Assembly (NCBI GenBank): GCA_003996215.1
Contig: QJPP01003423.1
Span: 1-64,000 of the forward strand
Direction: 5' to 3'
Source: Jaltomata sinuosa
Lineage: Eukaryota > Streptophyta > Magnoliopsida > Solanales > Solanaceae
DNA: 64,000 nucleotides
Shown here: in pieces, positions 10,662 to 22,465 of the stretch
How the letters are laid out: every line of letters starts with the position of its first letter
Position numbering within the stretch: the first letter of the stretch is position 1
Position numbers and translations under genes: made by a program
The notes under the pieces: generated by a model
The model's input: the letters and a program-made list of their open reading frames with translations, nothing else
Databases searched by the model: none
Told to the model about the DNA's origin: nothing

Positions 10662-12069
10662 TACTGTACTCACAAAGTACCCGAATCCTTGGGGTTTTAT
10701 TGCATGCATTCTTTACCTAAGGATTTTAAATTTCTGTTGAACCGGCATGTTTAGTATAGGATGTGTGTTCGTAGAAGTGAAGTAGAAACTAATTGCAACC
10801 ATGATCTTATTTTTGAAATAGAGTTTTGTGAAAAATGGAGACCCCTCCAAATTTTTGTGCAATAAAGTGTTAGAACCGACTTAGGTGGATCTATAAATGA
10901 CAGCATGCATATAAATGAGACAAGTAGCTTAAGCTAAAGCATGAACCAGTAGTTAGCTAATCTGTAGCCTTAACTCTTTGCCATGTGTGAAGTGAGCTGC
11001 TTAGTATCTGTTCTTGTTGTACTATGCAGTCTAGAACTTGCCTGGTTAGTCGTGCTTAGGTTGTAGAATGGTTTAGTTGGGACATGATCATAAGCCTTTT
11101 TTGAATTAGTCCACATCAGCCAAAATGAACCTACCAAAATGCAAAAGAATCCCTTTGACTCCTAACTTTGAGCTAAAAGTAAACCTTTTTGTTGTTAGCC
11201 TTTTCACCTTCCCTGTTTTCTATAAATCCCTAGTTTGGCCCTGGTCCGTCCTTGGACATCGTGCACCTCAACTCAGGCTAAAAGCCTAAGTTGAGGGTGG
11301 CTACTGTAGGAGTAAGTAGGAAGTGTTGGGTATGAAACGAATGGGTAGTCAATAGAAAGAAGAAAACTGGGTGTGGTTTGTGTGCAAGAGAAAAAGAAAA
11401 GAAAGAAAAATAATGAAAGAATAAACAAAGAAAAAATAGTGAATGAAAAGAAGAGTGCAAAAGAAATACAATGGAAACCATACCCGAAGCTTGACAAAGG
11501 TAAGAAACGATTGAAAGAAAGGAGAATAAGGGAGGCAACTGGTAAGAACTGAAAAGTGGAGAATTAAGAAGAAATTGTAGTCTCAAGGAGGGCATAGTCA
11601 CTTTTTACCCAAATGTACCATTCCCGTACCCTAAGCCTACATTACAAGCCGAGCAAAGTCCTATAGTGATCCCAACTGAACCATTTGAAAGCCGAAGCAT
11701 AGAAAATAAGGGCAAGCCTATGGTATCATGTATGTACAGCTTTAACTTCTTTGTGAGAGTGAGTGGTTTCCCAGTCCCTGAGTGTTAAATTGATATCTTG
11801 TGTGATTTGGGACTTCTTTGTTGTGAGGGCATTAGAGTAGACTGTGATTGCTAATTATTTGGTTTAAATATCCATTGTGTATTTCAGCTTACTCATGAAT
11901 ATCGTATTGTCACTCATGGATCCATCTTGTATTGTTTTGACAATTTGATAAAATGCACCGGTTTTTGATCTATCAAGGAGTGGGTATTACCTTAAAAAAG
12001 TGAAAGTAATAAATTGGGTTGCCGTTGTAGTTTATGGTTTTCTTCTACTTAAGAGTCATTTGAGGGTGT
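10662..12069 (+). other. Element A 3' untranslated region with hairpin and purine tract
   Basis: No gene is seen. At 11275-11300 AGGCTAAAAGCCTAAG is followed by TTGAGGGTGG; GGCTaaaAGCC can form a short hairpin. A purine-rich tract (11381-11480, mostly A and G) follows. The same pair of signals occurs in element B on the minus strand (38833-38859, then 38686-38766). A second G-rich word, GAGGGTGT, abuts the LTR start at 12070 and is the likely polypurine tract. Confidence 0.65.
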
Positions 12070-13633
12070 TGATGTGCCGGGATTTGACGGCACTTTCGAC
12101 GCTTAAAACGAAGGATTTTTGGGAGTTCTTAAGTACATTTTGTTGGATTTAATGTCGTTTGTTAGTTATGCAGGGAAAAAGATTGAAATAGATGAAAATA
12201 CCAAAGTTTGCAGTTTTCTGGGCAAAATACAAGCCATCACGGGCGTCACACTCACGACGGCCCGTGGGGCAAGCCATTGGAACAGGGCAGCAACAGGTGC
12301 TAAGGCATTGAAGCCTGACGGGCCCCATGACGCCCGTGGTAGACACGATGGGACGTTGCAAAGCCCGTCAAAACAGTCCAGGGAAGTATTCAAGAAGTAA
12401 AGGAAGGGCGACGAGCGTCCCTGACGCACGTGACAACCACGACACCTCGTCAAAATTGCCCGTGGAAATTAGGCAGGAGAGTTGGAGAGGATCCAAGTTC
12501 AAGCGACGAGATGGACAACGGGCGTCGCAAGCTCGACGTCCCGTCACCTCATCCCGTGAGATCGTGGCAAGGACATGCAATTGAAGATTTAAAGATGGCC
12601 GACGGGCACCCACGACGCTCGTTGCACCCACGACGGCCCATGAGGCATCCCGTCGGCACTGCCGCATCCAGCTTCTCCTAGTTTTGTTAGGATTTGGTTT
12701 CCTTGTCTATAAATACTTCCCATTAGGTTTTATTTTCAGTTGTTACGTATTTTTATTTGAGGAGTTACTATATTATTGTTTTGGTGTTGACTTTAAACAC
12801 AAGTTCTTGATTATTTGAAGTGTTCTTGATATTTTCCTCAAGATTTTGGATTTCTTTGCACTAATTTGTAAATATCTACTGATGATTGCACAAACAACCA
12901 TTAATTGTCCACTTATGAACATGAGTAACTAAATCCATAACTAGGGTTGTGGGAACCATGAAGAATTAACAAAGTAGGCAAATTACTTAGTAATTCTAGG
13001 GCGATATTTATGCATGTATTGTTATTTCCTTCGTAATGATTGCTTTCTAGCGGTGTACAATGTTAGAACTCGCCTTATCCTTACTTGCCGGACCAAGGAG
13101 GTAACGGATGGGAAAAGGATTGTTCAACGACGGAGATTTAAGGCTACCAACCCTCATCTAATAGCTTGACCTTGTCCGGGAATAACTAATATGGGATCCA
13201 GGGTAAGGGTTAGTAGAGCATACACCTGCGACCGGACCAAGGCATGGGGTGAAATTCATCTAGCTGCCGGACCAAGGAGTTAGAAGAACCCAACTTACCG
13301 ATTCTTCAAGCTAAGTATCAAACTAGTTTACCAAGTACAAAAGCCTTACTAAGTTATGATCTCATGGGGAACACTACCCTAGTTGCTTCTATTATTGATA
13401 ACAACTGTTGAAATTGACATTTGTTACTTGTTTACGTTCTAGTTACTATTACTACTTGTTACTTTAAACCCCCTCCCTCTTTCGAGGGAAATAAATGACT
13501 AAAACGCGAGTAAACATTAATCGACCATAGTCCTACCATAGTTTCTGTGGGATCGACCCCAACCTTTGTTGGGTTCTATATTTGATCAGCGACCGCTTAT
13601 GCTTCTAAAAGGAGGTGTAATTTAGGTGTATCA
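12070..13633 (+). repeat. 3' LTR of element A
   Basis: It begins TGATGTGCCGGG and ends GGTGTATCA, so TGAT and ATCA are the inverted ends. A block reiterating CGACGGGCGTCG-like words lies at 12240-12660. The late part contains GTGGGATCGACCCCAACC and GTTGGGTTCTATA, a layout also seen near the end of the LTRs at 43505 and 62897. The 5' partner lies outside the window, so identity cannot be judged. Confidence 0.8.
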
Positions 13634-14115
13634 TTCATATATTGCTATTTGGAACTGGCTGATGATCCTACCAGTACACGGTGGTTGTGTACTGATTCTG
13701 CACTTGCGTTTCTTTTTGTGAGTACATGCAATTTTCTGGCGGTTGACGCACGACCTTACATGTAGGCCTAACGCATCAAGACATCAAGGGTGAGCTGCTT
13801 CGATCGAGATGCCTTGATTTCTTTTGTACTAGTTGTAGCCCATTTATTTCGGGCTTAAACTCTGCTCATTTACATTGGGGTTGCATCCCCGTATTCTAGA
13901 CAGATTTGGTAGATGTTTTGGTACGGTGACTTTTAGGTTCTAGGGAGGGATTTTCGCAGGTTTATTTATATTAGTGTTGATTTGGTTGATTATTGCTAGT
14001 TTATTTTCTTGCACACTGATTTTGAGTTGTTAGAACGGTTAAGTTTTGGGATCGTTGATGGTTCGCTCACCCGGGGGTTGGGTGGGTGCCACTCACGGCG
14101 GTCTGGGTCGTGACA
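13634..14115 (+). repeat. 3' end of a G-like chromovirus LTR
   Basis: It matches the last ~480 bp of the two element G LTRs: CTGATGATCCTACCAGTACAC, the ACGCACGACCT-like stretch, GGGGTTGCATCCCCGTATTC and GGGTGCCACTCACG. It ends GGGTCGTGACA at 14115. It is not followed by a primer-binding site, so it was a 3' or solo LTR. Element A was inserted into it, and its 5' part should lie left of the window. Confidence 0.8.
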
Positions 14116-14422
14116 ATTTGTCCTAATTTATGTGGCACTGATAGAATTGAGAGTTACTCAAATTTTTAATGTCTTCTAAATATTTTAAGTTCTTAATTAT
14201 TGTAATTTATAATGCTTTTTACGTAATTTTTAAATATATTATTGATTAAAACAATAAATTAATTAAAATAGAAAAAATACGCAAGAATGACAAAAATGTC
14301 CTTATTATATAGAAAAATGACAAGAAGCACACACGTCTACGGACAGTTATCTGCTTCTTCATACTTCTATACAGAGTAATGTCTAATAGTATTACTTTTA
14401 AAGCTCCTCTTTCGTAAAAGAA
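14116..14422. other. AT-rich sequence, possible old mariner-type MITE edge
   Basis: It begins TTTGTCCTAATTTATGTGGC. That resembles the CCGTTTCAATTTATGTG-type terminus of old plant MITEs, and a reversed relative lies near 15215-15240. No gene is seen. Confidence 0.3.
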
Positions 14423-14771
14423 AGTCAGTTCCTTGAATATTACTGAACCTGTAGAAAGGTCTCACTAAAGTAATTTTTGAATATTTTAAAATAATATATT
14501 CACTGAATTTATAGAAATATTTCACTAAGATACTTTTAATTTTTTTTGAACAATATAATTATCCAAATACTCATATTTTCTATAAGGGGAAAACTAATGA
14601 AAAAATTAAATTTTTAATGAATGTTTATATATATCTTTTTTAAATTCTATTTTTAGACCCATATTCATGAACCAATTATATAAATTCAGTAATTATATTT
14701 TTCAAAAGAAGTTTAAAAATTACATTAATTAGATATTTTTATAAATTCAGTAATCATTCAAGGAATTGACT
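14423..14771. mobile_element. MITE-like element with ~45-bp inverted ends
   Basis: The left end AGTCAGTTCCTTGAAT continues ATTACTGAAC. The reverse complement of the right end reads AGTCAATTCCTTGAAT, then GATTACTGAAT, and the pairing carries on with mismatches for about 45 bp. Further degenerate copies of the same word lie inside (about 14498 and 14675). No coding potential and no clear target duplication. Only the terminal structure supports the call. Confidence 0.6.
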
Positions 14772-17040
14772 CTCCATTGGAACCTAAGAAATGGTCTTTG
14801 GCTGCTATAATATCCTTTCAACTTATCCCTTTAAAAAATTGACATGTCGACATTGTGGCACTAAAAAACAAAGCATGTGAACCAAAACGGGAGGTTCATG
14901 ATTAATTTCTGAAAAATATACGACTCTTTAGTCCTATGAGTCATGTTCAGATCATTTTCTAAATCATCAGATCTTAAAAAACTTATTACTCATTAGTTTT
15001 AATTTATTTATTTTATTTTCTCTTTTTAGTCTGAATTTAACAGAATGTCTTTTTTTTTTTGGAATTACATTTTTACTTTTAACTTTTCACATGGTATATT
15101 TTAAATTACAAGATTAAAAAATATTTTAATATTACATTCTATATATTTTTAATTTAAAATCACAATATTCAAAAGTTTTTTTTACTTTTTGAAACTCCGT
15201 ATCAAATCAAAATCAGACAAACAAATTGAAATGAGGAAAGTATATCACTCGCACTAACACTAATTGTGTAATGCTTTTTTTTTTATTTCACAAAAGATGA
15301 TTTCAAATTTGTGAAGTCAAAAGTTTATGATTTGAATCCATCTATTTGTGAGACAAAAAATAATTTCACACAATTAGTTTCAATTATGTGAAGCACATAA
15401 AAATATTTTTTCATCATACCTTATTAGTGTTAAAAACAGCTATTTGTTTGCATTATCTTTGACTTCGTTGGCTTCGTTGTCAAAAGATAGCAAAGTATAA
15501 CTAGTCAAATAATATTTCGTTGTTCTAAATTAGGCAGCAACATAGGGATGACAGTACGTACTACGTAGGACAAGATTTGTTATCTATCTTTCTTAGTCCG
15601 CCATTTATAAGTTCTTTATTTTTGTTATCATAAGTTTTTTTGCTTTTACTTTTTTATTTTGTAATATCAGTTTGACATTTTTCTAAAACTTCTAAAATAT
15701 TAAAACGCAAAAAGGTATCTGAAAGTTAAATGGAAAATACTTTTCTTAATTTATATATTATACTTTCTAAAAAATAAATTAAACAAATGCATGTATGAAA
15801 ACTCTTCTAATTTCTATTTTACTATTTGTTTTGAAATTATAGTCTCCAATAATCCAAATTAAATTTTATCATATTTAAAATTAATTTTATTTATTTCGCT
15901 GAATTGAACCTATATTGGTTAACTTATTTTTCGCGAAAGATACACAATATTCAACTAATGCAAGAAAAAAAAGTGCTACAATATTATGGTGTAATAACAT
16001 CAATAAAATCAATTTATATAAATAATTAAAAACCTTGGTATTGTAGGGTACTTTTGTAGATAGTCTTTCCAATTAAACCACACAAAAAGATATTGAAAAA
16101 GTTGATGAAACTAAATTATTTTACTTTAAGTTTTCCTTTTTCTTCCAAAAGATGCAAGTAAAGTAATATATACTACCATTTTTTTCCTTTTTCTTTATTT
16201 AATGAACCTTTTTTATGAAATCTACATTATAATAATCTTTTCAGGTTAAACTTAACTATTTTTTCCTAAATTATATAAGATACTGATAATATCATATTTC
16301 AAAAAATATTTTAATATTTACAAAAGCAAAAATTATACTTTTTGCAATTTTTTAGTATGATTACTGTTTGGAGGTCAAACTATAATTTTTTTCAAACATT
16401 TTAAAAATATATAATAAAAATAATATTTTATAGTTCCTATTTTAAATAGTAATTTATCAGGTAAATTTTATTTAAAAAGTACGCGCACGTAACATTGAAT
16501 TAATTAATTATCGTACTTTGAAATTTATTTTTTGATTGATATAAAAGGACTATAATTTACATTTTTACACTTTTTAAAAGTATTTAATAATAATGTAAGT
16601 TATTTGTATTTTTACTTTTAAAATTTAAAACTTAATTCTACCTTAAGTGAATGTTTTGTTAATTACTTATGTTTGTTAGCATGTACGACAAAAAATTATA
16701 GGAGAAGATTAAAAAAAATAAACTTTATGATTAATTGATGAATAAAAATTAAAAATAGCAAATGATAGATTGAATGACTGATTAATTCTTTACATTTTCA
16801 TAATAAATCTTAAGAAAAAATGTAATTTAAATTATTTTAATAACATTTTTACATAAAAAAGGCTCAAATATGTATCAGTATGCTTTGTGGGGCCACTATC
16901 ACCTTTTATATGAGATCATCATTTTTAGTGACGTGTAAAATGATCTTAAAGTTCTTAAAAATTATCAAAATATGTGAAGATTTACAAAGTCATAAAAAGT
17001 TCAAGCAAGGAAAAATAGAGAAAAAAATATTCATGTAATG
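14772..17040. other. AT-rich spacer without genes
   Basis: Strongly AT-rich, with poly-A and poly-T runs and frequent stops in all frames. A hairpin around 15446-15490 (ATCTTTGAC pairing with GTCAAAAGAT) and MITE-like edges near 15215-15410 are the only structure noticed. I see no gene or promoter I could defend. Confidence 0.6.
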
Positions 17041-17440
17041 TAACATAGTAATGTTATGATCTTTAAATGGTGACAAGTCTTTTTATTTTAATCTTATGTA
17101 ATTATCATTATTTTAGCTTAATATTGGTGATTTAGGGACCATTAGATGGTATTACAATGAACATAGAGATGACACTAGGAAATATGATTCGAAGAATAGT
17201 TCGCTCAAGAATTTTTCGTTCTCCATCAAATACCAAATTGGGGTATAGGTCTAACCACCTCAACTCTCCGTTGTCCTTAAACAGTTATGAATTTCGATCC
17301 AAAGGTTCTTTCTTGATCTAGTTACAAGGATGAGGCAATATGGATCATGTCATCATTTGATGGGAGTCTTATATGATGTAATAAAGTGATGTTATGATGT
17401 TTAAATGGTGAAAAGTCTCCTATTTTAATTTTAATTATTT
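17041..17440. repeat. Degenerate direct duplication, 338-bp offset
   Basis: GTTATGATCTTTAAATGGTG at 17053 recurs as GTTATGATGTTTAAATGGTG at 17391. Both are followed by A-AAGTCT and a TATTTTAAT-rich stretch. This is an old local duplication of unknown origin. Confidence 0.6.
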
Positions 17441-19729
17441 ATTTATTTATTATCTTTTTAGTTAAATATTTGGCTTGGTATATAGAGAATATCAATTACT
17501 GCCATTATGGCATTCGCCATCATTGTTTTATAACATAACATGTTTACTTGTTATTCACGTTCTATGATCTAACACTCATTTATTATAAATTAGGTTATAC
17601 TCGATCTATGATTTAACATTAATTTATTATCGATGACTTATTATAGAAGATTTTGGTTGATTATGTTCATAGCAGCTGGCTGTTGCAGTTGATTATTGTA
17701 ACAGAATAAAAAAGATTGTAGAAATTAAAAAAGAACGAAAATATAAGAATATGTTCATGTATGTAAAACTGAAATTTCATTAATAATTGCTTCACCACAC
17801 CACCATTCCAACACAAAAATCGCAAAAACAACAACAAAAACAGCTTTTATATATGAAAGTCCAAAACATTTCATCTACAATTTTTATGTGTGAAAATTTT
17901 GCAGTGAACTACATTAAAATGAAAAAAATATGCAACCTTGTGAATGTTATTTTCATCTACTGTATGTCCTCTTCAAATCCCTTGAAGAGACGTTTCTTGT
18001 CATTTCTCAGAAATATTACGTCAGGTGAAGAGTGCTGACGATAACAATAATCACTGATGGTGTTCTGGTCGAGCTTGAATCCTTCTCTTCATTTTATTTT
18101 GTAGAGTAGCAAGGTGGTTCATTATTTTTAATTAAGGACTTTCCTCCTCTCCTTTTTATCATTTTCTGTGATCTAACACAAACAATAGTGTCATTGATGA
18201 AGCACAATATAAAAACAATAATGATCGACGATAAATCTAGTAATAAATCACAAATAATTTACAAAAAAAAGAAACAAAAAAAAATACTATTGAAATAAGC
18301 AAAATAAGTAAAAATAATACATATTTCGATAAAAAATAGGTTAAAATTTCAAATCTATTAATAGAGTAAGATGAATTTGTAAAATAAAAATAGAAAAAGA
18401 GACGATCAAAACAAACAAAATGAGTAGAAATAACATATATCTTGACTGAAAAAGATTCAAAATTCAAAAAAATTGATAAAACCCAAAAAGTTATGAACAT
18501 TAGGATTTATCAATAGACCCAAAAAATCAAGAGACCCAAAGAAAATAAGAACTCTTTCTCTGGAAAAAAAAATATTGATATGAAGTTCAAAATCTTGAAA
18601 TTAGAAGATAATATACCTGATAACGACGAATCAAGAACTTCAAGCGCGGGGGAGAAAAGATATCGAATAGAAGATTCAAAGCTTGAAGAGAAAGAGTAAA
18701 AAAGGAGATGGAAAGAGAAAGATACTTTATTTTGTTTAATGACAGTAGATATGAACCAAAGGATACTTTAATAGACTTAAAAACTATACCCCAAACTCTT
18801 AAAAATTATAAAGAGCTCCCCCAACCCCACATTTTTTCTATTTTCTGAACCTAAACCCAAAAAATAAAGCAAAAAGAGATTAAGTGGCCTTTCACCAATT
18901 GAGTTTTCAAAATGATCTTTTTGCCAATTCTTCTCCCTAAGATAATTGTCTTCTAAACTTGTATAATTTGAACCACAACTGAGTCACATTCTTAAGGTGA
19001 TAGGCTGCCAACTTTACAGATCACATGCTATAGAACACTAAAAGGATTCACAATGGATTCTAGATCGCATTCATAGAGTTATGTGGGTCCTTAGTCTTAA
19101 TAGTTGATCAATTAAGCCCTATGATCACAAGAGGCTCAAGCTTAGAAACTCTCCTACTATTACGCCCAATGGTTTGGATAACCTTTTTATCTCATATCAT
19201 TCTTAGTACCATACGGTTTCTAAATTATACCTGACCCCTCTCAACTAAGCTCTCTATAATGTCATAAGTCATATCATAACCATTTCATTTTTAATGACCC
19301 CCAAGGTTGTGGGTCGGCATATCTCATCCTTGACGAGCCAATGGGGAGTATGCCTATTTAAGTTGCATATCCAGCTCCATGCACCTCGGCCTCTCCGCCA
19401 GTTGGTAAATGTGTTCGAAATTATTCAACAAAAAGAAAAGTTGAGTTTGTGAGTTGTCAAATGGTTGAAAACCGGAGTATGTAATTTTGTTTTTTCTAAA
19501 ACAAAATTTAGCTTAAACAAGTAATTTTTTCAAAAATCCTTAGTTGAGTTTGCAAAGTCGGAAACTTCAAACAAACACTTGCTTTTATGAGTGAAACAAT
19601 AATTGCAACATCACATATTAAAATGAATAGGCCGAAGTAAATAAGGGATGCAACACACATTTGAGATTAATGAAAAGACATATTACATTACGGAAAAAGA
19701 ACATGTTTCATGTACAAGCAAGAGATGGC

Positions 19730-19730
<1 letters not shown>
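17441..19730. other. AT-rich spacer without genes
   Basis: No ORF with recognisable content was found on either strand. A region near 18560-18720 is A/G-rich on the plus strand. A short region near 19300-19400 has higher GC but no motif I know. Confidence 0.55.

Positions 19731-19806
<76 letters not shown>
19731..19806. repeat. (TA)n microsatellite
   Basis: About 76 bp of nearly pure TA repeat, interrupted by a few TAA/ATT steps. Confidence 0.95.
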
Positions 19807-19807
<1 letters not shown>

Positions 19808-20235
19808 AATAATGTAATCTTGGCTACACATCTACGCATTGCTTGCGTTGCTGCCTCCTCCGATGATTTGTACACTATTTAATAAATTCCATGTTTAGTG
19901 GCTGGTTCTTTCTTCACCTTTTTATCTAGTGAAAATAGGTTAACATATGCTGATATGCATACACTAAATGGCCTACCTTTTTCATAGATAATGGTGGAAG
20001 CTATAGACAAAGAAGTACTAGTCCTCTATATGTTTGGCATTGTTTGTGCCTCCTTTTCTGCCCATATCTTGTACAAATCCCATTAGGAAGGCAAGGAAAA
20101 GTCCTCCTTCCTCTTTTATAATTCATATCAATGGCAATGGCAATGACAAGGCAACTGTTTAATTAAAAAGAAAAAAGGTACTACTCTTCTAAGATAATTT
20201 TGAAAATAATATCTGGTAACTTACATTATAATTCA
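19807..20235. other. Spacer, no gene seen
   Basis: Mixed-composition unique sequence left of the duplicated copia flank. No ORF or motif recognised. Confidence 0.5.
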
Positions 20236-20458
20236 AAATTTGCCCGTATTCACCAAAGAAAGTACAAAAAAAGGAAGAAATATTTTTATATTGTGACAAA
20301 TTGAATCGGTATAACCGTTGTTTCTAAAGGATCGACCGTATTTAGAAGGAGAAAAATAATTATTGCCATAAAATTAGAAATTTGAGTACTCTTATAATCT
20401 CTGAGCAGATTAGAGGACCATTAGACATTTTGATTTTAGTTTGATTGCTAGTGTAGAA
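20236..20458. repeat. Copia flank, copy 1
   Basis: This 223-bp block, from AAATTTGCCCGTATTCAC to GCTAGTGTAGAA, recurs in the same orientation at 21670-21879. A few substitutions and one ~13-bp indel near 20277 separate the copies. It ends exactly where the copia LTR starts, and its last five bases TAGAA are the probable target site. Confidence 0.92.
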
Positions 20459-20666
20459 TGTAAGAATTACGTCTCTATTTTAAGAGACTTTATTGTGGAT
20501 CACATATTTTTGATAATTAAATATTACCTTGTCTCCCAAGTAAAGTAATAAATCAGTTAATTAATTGACGGATTTATTACTTTACTTGAGAGACAAGGTA
20601 ATATTTAATTACTAAAAATATGTGGTCCACAATAAAGTCTCTTAAAATAGAGACGTAATTCTTACA
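20459..20666 (-). repeat. Palindromic 208-bp LTR of a Ty1/copia fragment
   Basis: Read on the minus strand it starts TGTAAGAATTACGTC and ends GACGTAATTCTTACA. Counting the flanking bases, arms of 100 bp (20455-20554 and 20571-20670) pair with about four mismatches around a 16-base loop, AGTTAATTAATTGACG. A purine tract (AAGTGGGAGAA on the minus strand) sits directly upstream, as expected at a 3' LTR. The bases TAGAA to its left fit the undisturbed site TAGAAACC in the second flank copy. An alternative is two inverted half-LTRs fused together. Confidence 0.8.
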
Positions 20667-21030
20667 TTCTCCCACTTTGACCACATACCAAAATCAGAAA
20701 ATTCTTTATGAGTGAATATAATGAATATGGCCATAAACTTTATTCACTCGAGTTAATTGTTATGCAACAATCACTTTATTAAGAATATATTGATACAAGA
20801 ATCATGGCGGTCATGCTTTAAATCAAACACTTTCTTCCATGTATTACGATGTATAATATGTTCTAAACAAAGTGTCCAACAACTTTATGAATGAGCTTAA
20901 TATAAGTCATTCAGAGTCCAACTTTATTTGATCCAATGATCACAATATAATACATGACACCAAAATATGCACTGTCATGTATAACAAAAATGATAATGTC
21001 TAGACAAAGTGTTAAAGAATAAAAGCAAGA
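20667..21030 (-). other. Copia 3' untranslated region with polypurine tract
   Basis: It lies between the end of the copia coding region and the LTR. It holds the polypurine tract at its left end (20667-20680) and no ORF. This is the usual layout of a Ty1/copia 3' end on the minus strand. Confidence 0.75.
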
Positions 21031-21669
21031 CTACAATGAGTTACTAAGCCCCATACGGGTTACATGATCCTTGAAAACATTAGCTGGTAAATTTTTAGTC
21101 ATAGGATCAGCTATCATCATAGTAGTACTAACATGTTCAAAACTCACATCTTGCTTCTTGACATAATCTCTAACCATCAAATACTTTATGTCGATGTGCT
21201 TACTTCGGCTGCCACTTTTATTATTCTTTGAAAAGAATACTGCAGCTGAATTATCACAAAACATTCTCAAAGGCCTTGCAATAGAATCGACAATTTTAAG
21301 GCATGAAGTGAAATTCTTCAGCCATAACGCCTGTGATGTAGCTTCATAACATGCTACAAATTCAGCTTCCATTGTGGATGTTGCAACAATGGTTTGCTAA
21401 ACACTTCTCCAAGATACAGCACCTCCAGCAAGAAGGAAAATGTATCCAGAAGTAGATTTACCACTATCCTTGCATCCACCTAAATCAAAGTCTTAATACC
21501 CATCTGGCTGACTCATAGTGATTATTTATCAAAGATTGACTCTGGTTATTCAATGATTGAACAACCGGAGTTATAGTCGACGACCATTCATTATTTTTAA
21601 CTTCCAATGAGTCAGAATATTTATATGTGAAATTAAAATCCTTGGTTCCTTGCAAATATCTCACCAACG
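21031..21669 (-). pseudogene. Ty1/copia RT-RNase H end, truncated
   Basis: Minus-strand translation gives VRYLQGTKDFNFTY, then GCKDSGKSTSGYIFLLAGGA and MEAEFVACYEATSQALWLKN. It continues to MFCDNSAAVFFSKN, RSKHIDIKY and ADPMTKNLP, and stops at 21031. This is the copia RNase H with its usual C-terminal block. A stop lies shortly before MEAEF and a frame change is needed to reach VRYLQG. The fragment begins abruptly at 21669, next to flank copy 2, so most of gag-pol and the 5' LTR are missing. Confidence 0.9.
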
Positions 21670-21879
21670 AAATTTGCCCGTATTCACAAAAGAAAGTACA
21701 AAAAAAGGATATTGTGACAAATTGAATTGGTATAACCGTTGTTTTTAAAGGATCGACCGTATTTAGAAGGAGAAAAATAATTATTGCCATAAAATTAGAA
21801 ATTTGAGTACTCTTATAATCTCTGAGCAGATTAGATGACCATTAGACATTTAGATTTTAGTTTGATTGCTAGTGTAGAA
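21670..21879. repeat. Copia flank, copy 2 (keeps the empty target site)
   Basis: This direct repeat of 20236-20458 starts AAATTTGCCCG and ends AGTGTAGAA, followed by ACCTATAATAA with no insertion. It therefore looks like the uninterrupted version of the site. It lacks the ~13-bp stretch present in copy 1. Confidence 0.92.
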
Positions 21880-22125
21880 ACCTATAATAATATTTACGAG
21901 TTAGTTGGAGATAGGGGGGACAAATGAGTGAATTTGGATGGATTAAAATTGGATTGAGCAAAATTAGATAATTATCCAATTTACTTATATTCTATGTGGA
22001 TAAAATATGGATTGAGTGATTAATAAATGGATTGGATATAAATTTACTCATATTTCACCACACATTGATTGGGGAATTGGAAAATGAATTTGTATGTTCA
22101 AAGTTTCTAATGTAATTTTTTTTAC
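21880..22125. other. AT-rich sequence, possible hAT-type edge
   Basis: ATAGGGGGGACAAATGAGTG near 21911 resembles the TAGGGGTGGCAAA-type terminus of some hAT-related elements, and a loosely similar reversed word lies near 24810. No gene. The resemblance is weak. Confidence 0.25.
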
Positions 22126-22465
22126 TCACCTCCACCCCAGCCTCCAGCCCACCCACCCTCTAATTTTATTTTTTTAATTCTTTTCTACCTTCCACCTCCG
22201 CCCCACCCTCACCCCCAATACTTTTTTTAAAAAAAAGTTAAAAAATTTGTTTCTACCCCACCCCCACCCCCAAACTCGCCCACCCTCAATTTTTAAAAGT
22301 GTTTTTTCTAAAAAGATAATCTTTTTTGCCACCCCACCCCCACAACCCCATCACCCCCCTCCACCCCATCCACCCTCGTTTTTAATATTTTTTTAGAATT
22401 CTTATTTTAGAATTTTTTTCTTCCCACAACCCCCACCCTACCCTCACCTCCACCCGCGCCTTCGT
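22126..22465. repeat. C-rich blocks alternating with A/T tracts
   Basis: Five blocks of CCACCCC-type sequence are separated by T- or A-rich spacers. This is the reverse-strand equivalent of the G-rich filling of the MITE at 25316-26621, but no matching termini were found, so it is a fragment or a separate element. Confidence 0.7.

Larger units (their letters stand above)
6494..13633 (+). mobile_element. Element A: pol-less LTR element with plant transposon protein ORF
   Basis: This segment holds a leader with repeated modules, one long gag-like ORF (8184-10464), a 1.6-kb 3' untranslated region and a 3' LTR (12070-13633). No RT, integrase or protease similarity is visible anywhere in it. The 5' LTR and primer site are not in the window, because element 1 interrupts A on the left. 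A shares its ORF, the GGGAGGCAACCC module and its 3' module with element B, so both are taken as one superfamily. The right flank (13634 onward) is a G-like chromovirus LTR, so A inserted there. Confidence 0.75.

Noticed and set aside
14116..15245. A single mariner-type MITE spanning the whole interval
   Set aside because: The two edge words are only loosely similar, and a separate MITE lies between them, so one element could not be supported.
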